This document shows, in pieces, positions 44,004 through 53,318 of a stretch of 64,000 nucleotides of DNA. The DNA is from Rhodobacteraceae bacterium S2214 (GTDB taxonomy: Bacteria; Pseudomonadota; Alphaproteobacteria; Rhodobacterales; Rhodobacteraceae), in the NCBI GenBank assembly GCA_025141675.1, contig CP081161.1:3387501-3451500 (forward strand), written 5' to 3'. Under the pieces are notes generated by a model that ran no database searches, was not told the origin of the DNA, and saw nothing but the letters and a program-made list of their open reading frames with translations. How positions within the stretch are numbered: the first letter of the stretch is position 1; each line of letters begins with the position of its first letter. The translations under genes were made by a program, and so were the position numbers.

Positions 44004-45434
44004 TTATAGCGCGAAGGGTGGACGTACCTTCACTTCGAGGTAATCCTCAAGGCCAAACACGCCGCCTTCGCGCCCGTTGCCAGACTGTTTATAGCCCCCG
44101 AACGGAGAGCCATAATCCGGCCCGCGCCCGTTGATCTGGATCGTCCCCGCACGCAGACGACGCACGACGCGTGATACGCGCGCCTCATCGCCGGATTGCA
44201 CATAGGCGGCCAGACCGTAATCGGTGTCGTTGGCCATTGCGATTGCGTCTTTTTCGCTGTCGAAAGGGGTGATCACAAGGACAGGACCAAAGATTTCTTC
44301 GCGCGAGATGCGCATATTGTGGTCAACATCATAAAAGATCGTAGGCTTCACGTACCAGCCGTCTTCAAGACCTTCAGGCTTGCCCAGACCGCCGACAAGC
44401 AGCTTGGCCCCCTCATCGATCCCAACTTGGATCATGGCCTGCACGCGATCGTATTGGATCTTGTCAAACAATGGGCCGATATGATCGCCGGGCTGAGCAG
44501 GATCGCCGACCTTTTGTGCCTCCCCTGCCGTTTTTGCGAGACTCAGAACCTCGTCGTAACAGCTGCGCTCTACAAGAAGGCGAGTGGGCGCATTGCAAGA
44601 CTGGCCCGTGTTGTAAAAGCAGCCTTCGACGCTTTCGGTAACACGTTTGGGCAGGTCAGCATCGGCGAACACAAGGTTGGGTGATTTACCGCCAAGCTCA
44701 AGCGTGACACGTTTGATATCGCTGGCGGCGTCGCGCGAAACGGCAGTGCCCGCGCGGGTTGATCCGGTGAAGGACATCATGTCGATATCAGGGTGCTGTG
44801 ACATGGCGGAACCGACAGTTGGGCCATCCCCCTGCACAAGGTTGAACACACCGGCGGGGTATCCGGCGGCTTCGACAATTTCGGCGTAGATTTGCGCGGA
44901 AATCGGTGTGTGCTCTGACGGTTTCAGTACACAGGTCGCGCCCGTCGCAAGCGCTGGTATGACCTTAAGCGCGATCTGGTTGATCGGCCAGTTCCAAGGT
45001 GTGATCAAGCCGCAAACGCCGATCGGTTCACGGGTGATGATGTCGCCGTTTGGCAAGATCTCTTCGTCTTCCATCGCCTCAAGCGCCTTGATGAAATCAT
45101 CAAGGTGGCCAAGTCCGGAATCGGCCTGCACCTCAAGCGACATCGTCGCAGGTGCGCCCATTTCAGCAGTCATCGCGGTGGCGAGGTCGCCTAGTCGGGC
45201 CTCGGTTTCAACACGCAGCCTGTGCAGAAGCGCGAGCCGCTCTTCTTTGGACGTCATTGAAAACGTCTCAAACGCGCGTTTGGCGGCGGCCACGGCGCGG
45301 TCAATATCGGTGCTGTTGCCCATGCTCACCGTGCCGATTTGCGCAGCGGTGGCGGGGTTCATGATCGGCATTGTGGCATCAGACGCCGGATCAACCCAAG
45401 CGCCATCAATGTAGAATTTATCAAGTGTCAGCAT
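44004..45434 (-). CDS. Aldehyde dehydrogenase family protein, 476 aa
   Basis: NAD(P)-dependent aldehyde dehydrogenase with PWNWPINQ at the cofactor site (residue 146), catalytic base E246 (TLELGGKSP) and nucleophile C280 (NTGQSCNAPTR). The C-terminus contains SPFGGYKQSGNGRE, typical of betaine- and gamma-aminobutyraldehyde-type enzymes. ATG 45434 (MLTLDKFYID) has GGAAAC upstream. It follows the GMC oxidoreductase and dehydratase genes, so it likely oxidises the aldehyde formed from an alcohol by the GMC enzyme. Confidence 0.87.
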   Translation of the reverse strand: MLTLDKFYIDGAWVDPASDATMPIMNPATAAQIGTVSMGNSTDIDRAVAAAKRAFETFSMTSKEERLALLHRLRVETEARLGDLATAMTAEMGAPATMSLEVQADSGLGHLDDFIKALEAMEDEEILPNGDIITREPIGVCGLITPWNWPINQIALKVIPALATGATCVLKPSEHTPISAQIYAEIVEAAGYPAGVFNLVQGDGPTVGSAMSQHPDIDMMSFTGSTRAGTAVSRDAASDIKRVTLELGGKSPNLVFADADLPKRVTESVEGCFYNTGQSCNAPTRLLVERSCYDEVLSLAKTAGEAQKVGDPAQPGDHIGPLFDKIQYDRVQAMIQVGIDEGAKLLVGGLGKPEGLEDGWYVKPTIFYDVDHNMRISREEIFGPVLVITPFDSEKDAIAMANDTDYGLAAYVQSGDEARVSRVVRRLRAGTIQINGRGPDYGSPFGGYKQSGNGREGGVFGLEDYLEVKVRPPFAL

Positions 45435-45447
45435 AAGGTTTCCTGTC

Positions 45448-46656
45448 TCATGGTGTGATAGGTGTTTGCGCCATTTCAAGGTGAAGCTCTGTCCCCTCGA
45501 ATGGCATTGTTGCGATGGCAGCATCGTCAAGTTCCAACCCCAAACCGGGGGTGGTTGGCGGAATAATATAGCCGTTGTCCCATGTGATCCCGCCTGTCAC
45601 GGCAGACATATAGGGCCCATCAAAAGTTCCAATGCTTTCAAGGATCAGAAAATTCGGGGTGCAGGTGGCGATTTGAATGTTGGCCGCCGCGACAATGGGT
45701 CCACAATAAAGGTGCGGCGCTATCTGGGCCGAACGCGTTTCCGCCATCGACGCGATCTTCTTGGCCTCCAAAAGGCCGCCGACGCGTCCCAGATTAATTT
45801 GCAGGATCGATGCAGCGCTTACCTCGAGCATACGGGCAAATTCGTGCTTGGTGCACAATCGTTCGCCTGCCGCGACAGGGATGGATGTATAGGCCGCGAC
45901 CTGAGCCATATCTGCGGGGTTTTCTGGCGGAATAGGTTCCTCGAACCATAGCGGATCAAACGGCTCAATCGCGCGTGCCATGCGTTTCGCACCCGACACG
46001 GTGAATTGACCATGGGTGCCGAACAACAGGTCCGCGCGCGTCCCAACAGCTGCACGAATTTCACGGCAGAACGCTGCGCTAAGCGCGATATCATCCAGTC
46101 CGGGTTGACGACCATCATAAATCGAAAACGGTCCAGCAGGGTCAAATTTCAGGGCGGTAAAACCTTGTTCCACCATCCCATGCGCCACTTCGGCGGCGAT
46201 GGCGGGATCATTATAGGCATTAGGCGTGTCAGGGTCTGGATACACATCGCCGCTGGCGGGGTAGATGTAGGAATAGCTGCGCAAACGATCATTCACGCGC
46301 CCGCCAAGCAGCTCATAAACCGGTTTGTCTGCGGCTTTTCCAACGATATCCCAACATGCCATTTCCAAGCCGCTGAACACGCCCATCACGCTGACATCTG
46401 GCCGTTGGGTGAACCCCGCACCGTAGGATTTGCGAAACAACGCCTCGATGTGGTGGGGGTCTGCGCCGTCAAAATGACGGTCGAACATATCGCGGGCCAT
46501 GGCGCAGCAAATATCTGGTCCAAACGTGGCGTTGTAGATTTCACCAACGCCTGTGATACCGCATGCAGTCGTAATGCGGACAAAGATAAAATACCGACCA
46601 CCATGGCGCGGCGGTGGGTTGCCAACCACAAAGGTTACAAGGTTCGCAAGCTTCAC
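45448..46656 (-). CDS. Enolase-superfamily dehydratase (mandelate racemase/muconate lactonizing family), 402 aa
   Basis: Capping domain followed by a TIM barrel. Metal ligands are recognisable in WFEEPIPPEN and GERLCTKHE, and the catalytic His in LLFGTHGQF and HLYCGP. The HGxF motif in place of the usual Asp ligand strand resembles the mannonate/gluconate/galactonate dehydratase group. So an acid-sugar dehydratase producing a 2-keto-3-deoxy acid is the best guess. It overlaps the GMC gene by 4 nt and precedes the aldehyde dehydrogenase by 13 nt. Confidence 0.82.
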   Translation of the reverse strand: MKLANLVTFVVGNPPPRHGGRYFIFVRITTACGITGVGEIYNATFGPDICCAMARDMFDRHFDGADPHHIEALFRKSYGAGFTQRPDVSVMGVFSGLEMACWDIVGKAADKPVYELLGGRVNDRLRSYSYIYPASGDVYPDPDTPNAYNDPAIAAEVAHGMVEQGFTALKFDPAGPFSIYDGRQPGLDDIALSAAFCREIRAAVGTRADLLFGTHGQFTVSGAKRMARAIEPFDPLWFEEPIPPENPADMAQVAAYTSIPVAAGERLCTKHEFARMLEVSAASILQINLGRVGGLLEAKKIASMAETRSAQIAPHLYCGPIVAAANIQIATCTPNFLILESIGTFDGPYMSAVTGGITWDNGYIIPPTTPGLGLELDDAAIATMPFEGTELHLEMAQTPITP

Positions 46657-48272
46657 GAGGCATCCTCCAGGATCAGATCGGCTGCACGCATGGCCAGCAT
46701 CATTGTTGGTGCGTTGGTATTTCCAGACGTAATATTTGGGAAAGCCGAGGCATCCACGACACGTACACCCCCTACCCCATGCACCCGCAAACGGGCATCC
46801 AGAACCGACGTCTGATCATCGCGCCCCATCCGGCAAGTGCAGGTGGGGTGATAGACGGTCGACGCACGTTGTTTGAAATCAGCGAGCAAGCCGTCGTCGT
46901 CCAGCGCCATCAGATCGGGGGCCTTGGCCCGCAATGTGACGGCCTTCAGGCTGTCGGCCGCTGCAAACTGCTGCAAGACCTTACCTGCTTGAATGGCCGC
47001 GTGTTTGTCCGCGTCAGTCGAAAGGGAATTGGGCTGGATGCCGGGGGCAACATATGGATCGGGCGACACGATCTCGATGCGGCCTCTGCTCGTCGGGCGA
47101 CAGGGTTGTGCAGAGATTTGAAACCCGGGGGTACGATCCAGCACCGCTTTGCCCGAGGACGTCATCGCATAGGAGGCTGGATTGAAATACATCTGCATGT
47201 CCGGGAAGCGATTGTCAGGGGAAGAACGGACAAACCCGCCAACCTGATTGACCGGTACGGACAGTGGGCCTGATCGCGTCAGCAGATATTTCGCTCCCAT
47301 CATCAGCTTGCCCAGCATCCCGCCCAACTGCGTGTTGAGCGTCGGTTCAGTTGCAGCGAATTGATAGGAAACAGCCAAATGGTCCTGCAACCCTCGCCCG
47401 ACTTCTGGCAGGTCGCGCACCACCGGAATACCGTGTGATTTCAGCAGTGCGACCGGACCAAGACCGGACAGTTGCAATAGCTTGGGTGAATTGATCGCAC
47501 CAGCACACAGAATAACCTCCTTGCGGGCCGTGATCTGGCTGGTCTTTCCCGCGCGCACAAATGCAGCCCCAGTGACCTTGCCGCTCGCAACCGTCAGGCG
47601 GGTGACATCGGCATCGCGGATGATCGCCAAATTCTGGCGCCGTTTCGCAGATCGCAAAAACGCATCCGCCGCAGACCACCGAAAACCGCCGCGCACAGTG
47701 CTGCGATAATAGCCTATGCCCTCGGCCCCCTCCACGTTCAGGTCGTCGACCACTTTGTAACCGACATCACGGCCTGCGTTCAAAAAGGTATCCGAAAAAG
47801 GCATCATTCGGTCTGATAGGTCCGACACCCAGACCGGCCCCGTACCACGGGTGCTGCGGCCCGTCGGTGTAAGTTCGCTGTGGGTTTCCATGCGGTCAAA
47901 GACTGCACGCACGTTATCCCAGTGCCAGCCCGTGGCGCCCGCCTGCGACCAATCATCGAAATCCTGCGGCAGACCTCTTATGTAGGTCATCGCGTTTATC
48001 GAACTCGACCCGCCGATGACCCGCCCTCTGGGCCAACTGATCGAACGGGCGTTCAGTCCTTCGTCCGCCTCGGTGCGATATCCCCAATTCAATTTCGGGT
48101 TTGCGACGTTAATGGCATAGCCCAACGGAACCTTAACCCAGAACCGCGCATCGCTCCCCCCGCTTTCGAGCAGTGCAACCGTGAACTTACCGTCCTCGGA
48201 CAGCCGGTTCGCCAACACGCAACCGGCAGATCCCGCGCCCACAATGACGTAATCAAATTCACAGGTATCCAA
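46653..48272 (-). CDS. GMC-family FAD oxidoreductase (choline dehydrogenase-like), 539 aa
   Basis: FAD-binding GAGSAG at residues 12 to 17. GMC signature 1 lies in WPRGRVIGGSSSINAM near 80 and signature 2 in GAINSPKLLQLSGLG near 255. The C-terminal catalytic pair is in YHPTCTCRMG and DASAFPNITSGNTNAPTMM. These enzymes oxidise primary alcohols such as choline, polyethylene glycol or sugars to aldehydes. First gene of a three-gene unit with the dehydratase and aldehyde dehydrogenase; divergent from a LysR gene. Confidence 0.88.
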   Translation of the reverse strand: MDTCEFDYVIVGAGSAGCVLANRLSEDGKFTVALLESGGSDARFWVKVPLGYAINVANPKLNWGYRTEADEGLNARSISWPRGRVIGGSSSINAMTYIRGLPQDFDDWSQAGATGWHWDNVRAVFDRMETHSELTPTGRSTRGTGPVWVSDLSDRMMPFSDTFLNAGRDVGYKVVDDLNVEGAEGIGYYRSTVRGGFRWSAADAFLRSAKRRQNLAIIRDADVTRLTVASGKVTGAAFVRAGKTSQITARKEVILCAGAINSPKLLQLSGLGPVALLKSHGIPVVRDLPEVGRGLQDHLAVSYQFAATEPTLNTQLGGMLGKLMMGAKYLLTRSGPLSVPVNQVGGFVRSSPDNRFPDMQMYFNPASYAMTSSGKAVLDRTPGFQISAQPCRPTSRGRIEIVSPDPYVAPGIQPNSLSTDADKHAAIQAGKVLQQFAAADSLKAVTLRAKAPDLMALDDDGLLADFKQRASTVYHPTCTCRMGRDDQTSVLDARLRVHGVGGVRVVDASAFPNITSGNTNAPTMMLAMRAADLILEDAS

Positions 48273-48433
48273 GGTCTACGCCCGCCTTTCTAAGAGCCGC
48301 CAAAAAAGCGGACCAGAGACGCCTGCGCAAACAAACAAACTTGCGGCTTAGGCCTAAATTTGATTGTGCATGCAGGGTTGATTGGCAATACAAATGCAGG
48401 CAACTGTGGCAGAAGAACGATTGGGATATCGCC

Positions 48434-49309
48434 ATGAGACGTCTTCCGCATGTGACTTGGCTGAGCACCTTTGAAGCTGCGGCGCGCCATGGATCTTTTG
48501 CCGCCGCTGCGGATGAGTTAAATCTCACGCCCGCAGCAGTCAGTCAGCATATCAAGCTGCTCGAAGAAACGCTCGAGATGAAGTTGTTCAAAAGGCTGCC
48601 AAAAGGCGTCGAGTTGACCGACATCGGGCAGGCCTACGCCCAGCCTGTACGTCAATCATTCGTCGACCTGCAGACCGCGACAGATGGGCTGTTCCAAACC
48701 AAGAAACAAACGACGCTGCATGTCCGTGCGTCGATCTCGTTCGGTGTGATTGTACTGGCCCCCAGATTGCACGAATTCCGTGCCCTGCACCCCGAGATTA
48801 ACGTCGTGGTCTCGACCACCGTATGGTCGGACAGGCTGAACGACGCAACGATTGATGTGGATATTCGCTATGGCAATGGCGATTGGCCAGAACGGGATAT
48901 TTGGCAGCTCAGACGCGGTCAGGCGTCTCTAATCTGCAGCCCTCAGGTTGCCGATGCGCTACAAAGGGATCCGGCCCAACTTAAGGCCGCAGACATTGTT
49001 AGTATTGTCGGTTCCGAAAACGACTGGCCGCGTATGTTTGGCGAATTGGGGATGAAAAGTGTGGTGCCTTCGACTTGGCTGTCAGTTGAATCCTCGCTGC
49101 TTGCGCTCGAAAGTGTCACAGCAGGGCGCGGCATCGCAATTGTCGATACTTTGTTCACAAAGAACTACGTCAATCGAGGCGATTTAGTTTTTCCCTTCGA
49201 AGAAGCCGTCCCCACCAGCCAGAACTTCTATCTGGTCGCCTCCCCAGACCGCAAAATCCGGTCTGCAGTCGCATGCTTTCACGATTGGATTGATTCTATT
49301 GTAAGGTAA
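48434..49309 (+). CDS. LysR-family regulator, GcvA type, 291 aa
   Basis: DNA-binding domain of the GcvA subgroup (WLSTFEAAARHGSFAAAADE, LTPAAVSQHIKLLEETLEMK, LFKRLPKGVELTDIG) plus effector domain. ATG 48434 (MRRLPHVTW) gives the standard GcvA-like start; an upstream GTG/TTG frame adds 31 non-conserved residues. Divergent from the GMC/dehydratase/aldehyde dehydrogenase unit with 161 bp between starts, which contain TTAGGCCTAA (48348 to 48357) as a small possible site. Confidence 0.87.
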   Translation: MRRLPHVTWLSTFEAAARHGSFAAAADELNLTPAAVSQHIKLLEETLEMKLFKRLPKGVELTDIGQAYAQPVRQSFVDLQTATDGLFQTKKQTTLHVRASISFGVIVLAPRLHEFRALHPEINVVVSTTVWSDRLNDATIDVDIRYGNGDWPERDIWQLRRGQASLICSPQVADALQRDPAQLKAADIVSIVGSENDWPRMFGELGMKSVVPSTWLSVESSLLALESVTAGRGIAIVDTLFTKNYVNRGDLVFPFEEAVPTSQNFYLVASPDRKIRSAVACFHDWIDSIVR

Positions 49310-49407
49310 TTTGGTTAGAAGCCATCTTATTGTTATTTTGATCAGCTGATTTACGATCGCAACGAGACTCAGTTTGCCGCCCCTGATCATTGAAGTAGAA
49401 TTGGCAC

Positions 49408-49445
49408 ATCGGCTAAATTCGGTTCTCAGAACGAATTTAGCCGAT
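49408..49445. repeat. 14-bp perfect inverted repeat with 10-bp centre
   Basis: ATCGGCTAAATTCG and CGAATTTAGCCGAT flank GTTCTCAGAA. With one bulged G the pairing continues through TTCT/AGAA. It lies about 100 bp after LysR and 65 bp before the presumed transposon end. It could be a terminator for LysR, but there is no T-run. A recombination site (resolution or target site) is the other option. Confidence 0.6.
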
Positions 49446-49509
49446 GGCAAATTTATGAGTACAGATTGGCACCCGCTAGGGCCAAATTGCAATATTCATG
49501 GGCATGTCC

Positions 49510-49620
49510 TGTCGGACACACCATAACTTGGCCATCCAGTGAGAATTATCCCCTTATTTCATTGAACTTTGACATGCGCTTGGCGGCCAAAGTGGCCACT
49601 TACCGACATCAAATGGCCAT
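49510..49620 (-). repeat. Probable end of a TniABQ-type transposon with subterminal repeats
   Basis: The TGTCGGACA at 49510 to 49518 begins with TGT, as ends of Tn5053/Tn402/Tn7-like elements do. TGGCCA follows at 49529, 49593 and 49614, within partly similar contexts (CTTGGCCATC, AGTGGCCACT, AATGGCCATC). A palindrome TTGGCGGCCAA lies at 49580. Repeated sites inside the end are where TniA/TnsB-type transposases bind. It lies just beyond the 3' end of tniQ. Confidence 0.45.
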
Positions 49621-49694
49621 CGAAAGTTTAAAAAAAATGCCACCCGAAGGCAGCATTTTGAAAGCTAGATGTGGACCGATCAGCTTGATAGCAA

Positions 49695-51254
49695 TCAGCC
49701 CATCCAAAACCGCACCGCATCAGAGGCATCTTCAGGCGGATCTTCAATACACTTCATGATCGCGTCTGGCGAAACCAACACCGCGTCAAATCCATGTTGC
49801 CCCTTCAGCCGATAAACCCTCCCTAGATGTAGACCGAATAAAAGCTCCAGAATTGCCAGTAACGTCACTTTGGTTTTCTCGGCAGCTTTTGCCAAATGCA
49901 CATATCCAAAGGGTGCATTTTCAACGACTTCTAATTGCGTCTGAATAAATTTTTGAACTTCAGCGATTGATCGCCCGTCGATCGCTTTCCCAACCTTACT
50001 TTTGAGCTCATCGTGATCCTGTATTCTGCGCAGCTGGCCCAATTCAATCAAAGAAGCAACCAATGGCCGAGATGCGGACAACATGTCTGGGACCTGGGTG
50101 ACTGGCGTTGCGTGCTTCGCGCGTTCAATGAGAGGTTTCGCCTTAGCGTAATCCGCAACAACATTCGGCGCGCCTTTCAACGGCTCCGTTTCATCAATAA
50201 CACCAGCCAGCTCCAGAATTTTCGTCAGCGTCTTTGAATGAAGGTGCTCAGCCTTCGCAATAGAGGCAATACTGGCAAAACGAGGTTTCGTGATCTGCTC
50301 GCCCAAAAGCATCTGGCCCGGCACCAATGGCACATTGTCGATGATGACGTCGCGCACGATGTCGCGAATGGGACCAGGATCTTTTGACAATCTACTAGCG
50401 AACAGCCAGGCATAGAGCATACCAAACGCGTTCCTCGGACTTGGGTGGCCGTTCTTTTTGATCGCGCTCAAAAGCTGTGTAGTGATGAGCTCACGGATTG
50501 CGCCTTCACCATCACAAACCACGGGCCAAGCGGCGCGACCCGCTTCGTCCCACATATCTCCCGTCATTTCAGCCGCCTTTCGAGCTGAACCATATGCCAT
50601 CAGGCCACCAAGCATGTGCGCAGCGCGGCAGCCTTGGTCAATATCCTGCCCGTCTAGCCACGCAGGTCCCGCCTGCCCCTCAAGACGTCCTTCGACGTAC
50701 TCTTGCAGCGATGATGGAACCCGCGAAGGAAACGTCTGTGCCGAACTGCAATCTGCTGCCAAAGTGCCGTGCATTGCTTGAACCTCATGGAGCATGTCAG
50801 TCCACTTGCCTAAGCGTGCATTTCTCAACGAGATATTATGCTTTCGGCAGGTCCGCACGGGTGACAGTCGCCAGAGTAAACGATGCTTCATTGCTGCGTT
50901 TGGCCAAGCCTACCCACCGCGATCTTCGACAAGGCAAAGCGGGCAATACCGCGTCACAACACCAGTGGTGAACTCGGCAGAAAACTCGGCTCCACGAAGG
51001 CTGTATCGGCGTTCGCCCATAGCTGTAATCGTGTTTGCCAAAACAGGTTCCGGGTCCTGGCCGGTGATCTGGCACAATCGCTCGACAGCTTCAGGTTTAC
51101 CCGCTGCAAGATCTGCAGCTGAGATACTCATGGTATTTAGAAACGGCAGAACGCGGCCTCCCGTATGGAAGGCCGCTAGTCGTGCTGCCCATGACATGGG
51201 CGTTTCGTCAGGCTGAAACGGAAGATCTGGGAATAAAGCTGCCATAGCGTTCAT
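49695..51254 (-). pseudogene. tniQ: tniQ-like transposition protein interrupted by an in-frame TAG
   Basis: TniQ helps target-site selection by Tn5053- and Tn7-type transposases. The N-terminal TniQ domain (FQPDETPMSWAARLAAFHTG, VTRYCPLCLVEDRGG) ends at a TAG at 50910 to 50912. The same frame then continues AWPNAAMKHRLLWRLSPVRTC, the expected zinc-binding continuation, and runs on for another 398 residues. One base change therefore splits the gene; the intact product would be about 519 residues. It overlaps the tniB-like gene upstream by 4 nt. Confidence 0.78.
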
Positions 51255-51856
51255 CCTTTCCGTTTCCGGCGCGATCGCGGCATTGGCGTGTCATCACCTG
51301 CATCGGGATTCAAGACATGATAGTTGTCTGCATAGAAGACATTTTCCGACGCCGGACAGGCCTCATTCATCGCATATGCGGATGCGAAGTGATCGATGGT
51401 CAGATACTCATCATCCTGCTCAATCGCGAATTCCATAGCCAACAACAACAGCTCGACAGCACGCCCAAAGCGGTATCGTGCGCCATGGAAGACGCGACCA
51501 ATCAAGTCCGCCTCAACTGGCGGCTCCAATCCAACCCGACCGCAATAATCTGCCATGACGGTGCGATACATGTCGCCATCGATGGACTCGACCAACTCAG
51601 GCAGTACCATTGACCTAAAACGACGCTTCACCTGCGCGTCAGAACGGATGACCTCCGCCAATTCTTCAGTGCCAGACAAAACGACAGCAATAGCATTGTC
51701 TCCCTGCATAAGCGACTTAAGCGCGCGCAAGATAAGCTTCCGATCAGCACAAAAGAGATCCTGAGCCTCATCAATCCAGACGACAGCGGTGCCAAGCACA
51801 CTGACCCTATGCCAGAACATCTGCCAGAGGGACCACGAGAGCATCAACAACGTCAC
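51251..51856 (-). pseudogene. tniB: tniB-like ATPase, 5'-truncated
   Basis: AAA+ transposition ATPase (TniB/TnsC type) that activates the transposase and marks the target. The Walker B strand (AVVWIDEAQDLF), sensor VVLSGTEEL and C-terminal domain are present. The N-terminal half with the Walker A motif is missing. The first codons read into the IS remnant at about 51829, so the natural start is lost. Without Walker A it cannot be a functional ATPase. No tniA transposase remains, so the element cannot move on its own. Confidence 0.78.
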
Positions 51857-52043
51857 ACCCGCCGATGTCTACTTCGGCCGCGACAAAGCCATTCTAAAAC
51901 AAAGGGAAAGGATCAAACGAAAGACGCTCGAAACGCGGCGCTTGCATCACCGCCAGCGTGCCGCATAATCAAACAAACCAGATGAGCCAAACTCTCTCTT
52001 AGATTAGGCCGCCATTGGTTCCAAAAACTCTGACGACGGACAA
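51829..52043 (+). mobile_element. IS3-family 3' remnant: end of orfB transposase and right terminus
   Basis: On the plus strand, 51831 to 51968 encodes the C-terminus of an IS3-type OrfB transposase (HESINNVTPADVYFGRDKAI, then ERIKRKTLETRRLHHRQRAA and a TAA). About 75 bp later the DNA reads GACGACGGACA, whose final CA is typical of IS3-family ends (TG...CA). The 5' part of the element is absent. The remnant borders the truncated tniB-like gene on the left and cuts the methyltransferase-like gene on the right, implying insertion and a later deletion. Confidence 0.65.
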
Positions 52044-52387
52044 GGTAAAGAGAGCTTTGCGTAGTCGGTATGAATGAATGAAAACTGCACATTGGGCGCA
52101 GCAGTATCCTTTGCTGCTACAATTTCTTTAACGCCAGTTTCGTCTTCAAAAAAGCGTTTGGCACGTCGATCCATGTCAACATAAGTGACATTTGGAAAGA
52201 TAAAGGACGGTGCGACATCTACGTAGCTACCGGCATAGAGCACGGCTTTCGGCGCAACCACCTTTCCGACAGCGCGAAAGAGCCGAAATCTGTCGTCGGG
52301 ATGTTGGTTTTGCTTATCCCAAAGCTTCTGGGTCATTTCCTGCAAAATACGCTCCGTTCCGTGATGGTTGGGCTTGAAGCATGACAC
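52004..52387 (-). pseudogene. 3'-truncated methyltransferase-like hypothetical gene
   Basis: The N-terminal 114 residues have a Rossmann-like start (VLYAGSYVDVAPSFIFPNVTYVDMD) and an acidic strand end, as in uncharacterised SAM-binding-type proteins of about 200 residues. It then continues FIHTDYAKLSLP. After about 52044 the codons belong to the IS terminus, so the last 13 residues (ending EFLEPMAA) are foreign and the C-terminal half is missing. Function unknown, probably inactive. The family assignment is tentative. Confidence 0.5.
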
Positions 52388-52622
52388 AGGGTCAACAGGC
52401 GATCCAGATCACCTTGGCGCAGTTTCATATAGAAACTTAGGGGGCACTCCCGGGATTAGACCCATTGCAGCATGTTCAAACCACAGGCGCACGGCAATCC
52501 GCAAGGGCGGCCCAAACCCGCCATTCAGACGCTTTGAGTTTTGCTGTTGCGTATTCTGAAAGCAGTCTCTTGTTTCGTTGGGTCTTTACGGCTTGTTGAG
52601 TAAGTTCAGTCAAAGGTTAGGC

Positions 52623-52817
52623 ATGATATTTAGATTTCGCGTCTGCCCCAATAACGACGCCGCAGATACTGCTCAAGGATGGGTAGTCGCAGCGTCCGAA
52701 AACGACGCTCGTTCGTTCATCGGCAGTTCCTCGTTTGTGCAACGAATGTCCTCCGATAGTGACTTAGGACTTTTGAATGGCATGATTTTTTTATCTGAAG
52801 GAAGCCTAGCGAGCTAG
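52623..52817 (+). CDS. Small hypothetical protein, 64 aa
   Basis: ATG at 52623 has AAAGG 8 nt upstream. The product starts MIFRFRVCPNNDAADTAQGW and is hydrophilic with one hydrophobic tail segment (LGLLNGMIFLSEGSLAS). I do not recognise it. An in-frame codon at 52578 would add 15 residues but has no ribosome binding site. It may be a residual phage- or plasmid-type gene in the scrap zone. Confidence 0.35.
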   Translation: MIFRFRVCPNNDAADTAQGWVVAASENDARSFIGSSSFVQRMSSDSDLGLLNGMIFLSEGSLAS

Positions 52818-52857
52818 CGGCCCATTGCTGCCGTTCACTCTCGTGTCGATTTACTGC

Positions 52858-52895
52858 GGCGCGGTCTGTCGAACCGGCCATTCGCTGCAAATGCG
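52858..52895 (+). repeat. Copy of a degenerate dispersed repeat
   Basis: GCGCGGTCTGTCGAACCGGC, then CATTCGCTGCAAATGCG, closely matches 60156 to 60192, which has GTGCGGTCGGTCAAACCGGA then CATTCGCTACAAGTACAG. Non-coding in both places. Confidence 0.5.
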
Positions 52896-53318
52896 AAATC
52901 TTTAGGTCCGCGAATGGGAAGTGTGCGGGACAAACCGGACTTGTGCACCTGCGGCTATTGCTGACGCAGCATCGCTTTGCGGGTGCGGCACGCTCGCCGT
53001 CGCGTTACAGCAAAAACCACCAGAGCGGCCGCTCAATGCCTCGCTTAGCAACGAAATTCAGACCGTTTTTTCGGCACACGCGGCTCCAACGATTCAGTCC
53101 CAGACGAAGCCTCCGTTCGATTTCCAGGCACCAAGGTCTGGTTTGCACGGCGTGCGAGAGCGGCGAATAGCACTACGGGCGGGAGGCTTTCGTGTGCTTC
53201 GTTTGCGAACATTCCGCCGTGGCCGTTGAAAGCGCATATTCGTTCAACAGATTTGCAACCACTAGGGCCCTGCCATCTCCATTAACGATCTACTATCTCA
53301 CCATCGGTGCTGAAGTGA

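Larger units (their letters stand above)
52388..53318. other. Mostly non-coding stretch with decayed repeat sequence and one small gene
   Basis: Apart from the small gene at 52623 to 52817, no frame has family resemblance or a ribosome binding site. The DNA at 52500 to 52540 (CCCAAACCCGCCATTCAGACGC) and 52858 to 52960 carries the same phrases as the degenerate repeats near 58769 and 60109. Confidence 0.45.
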
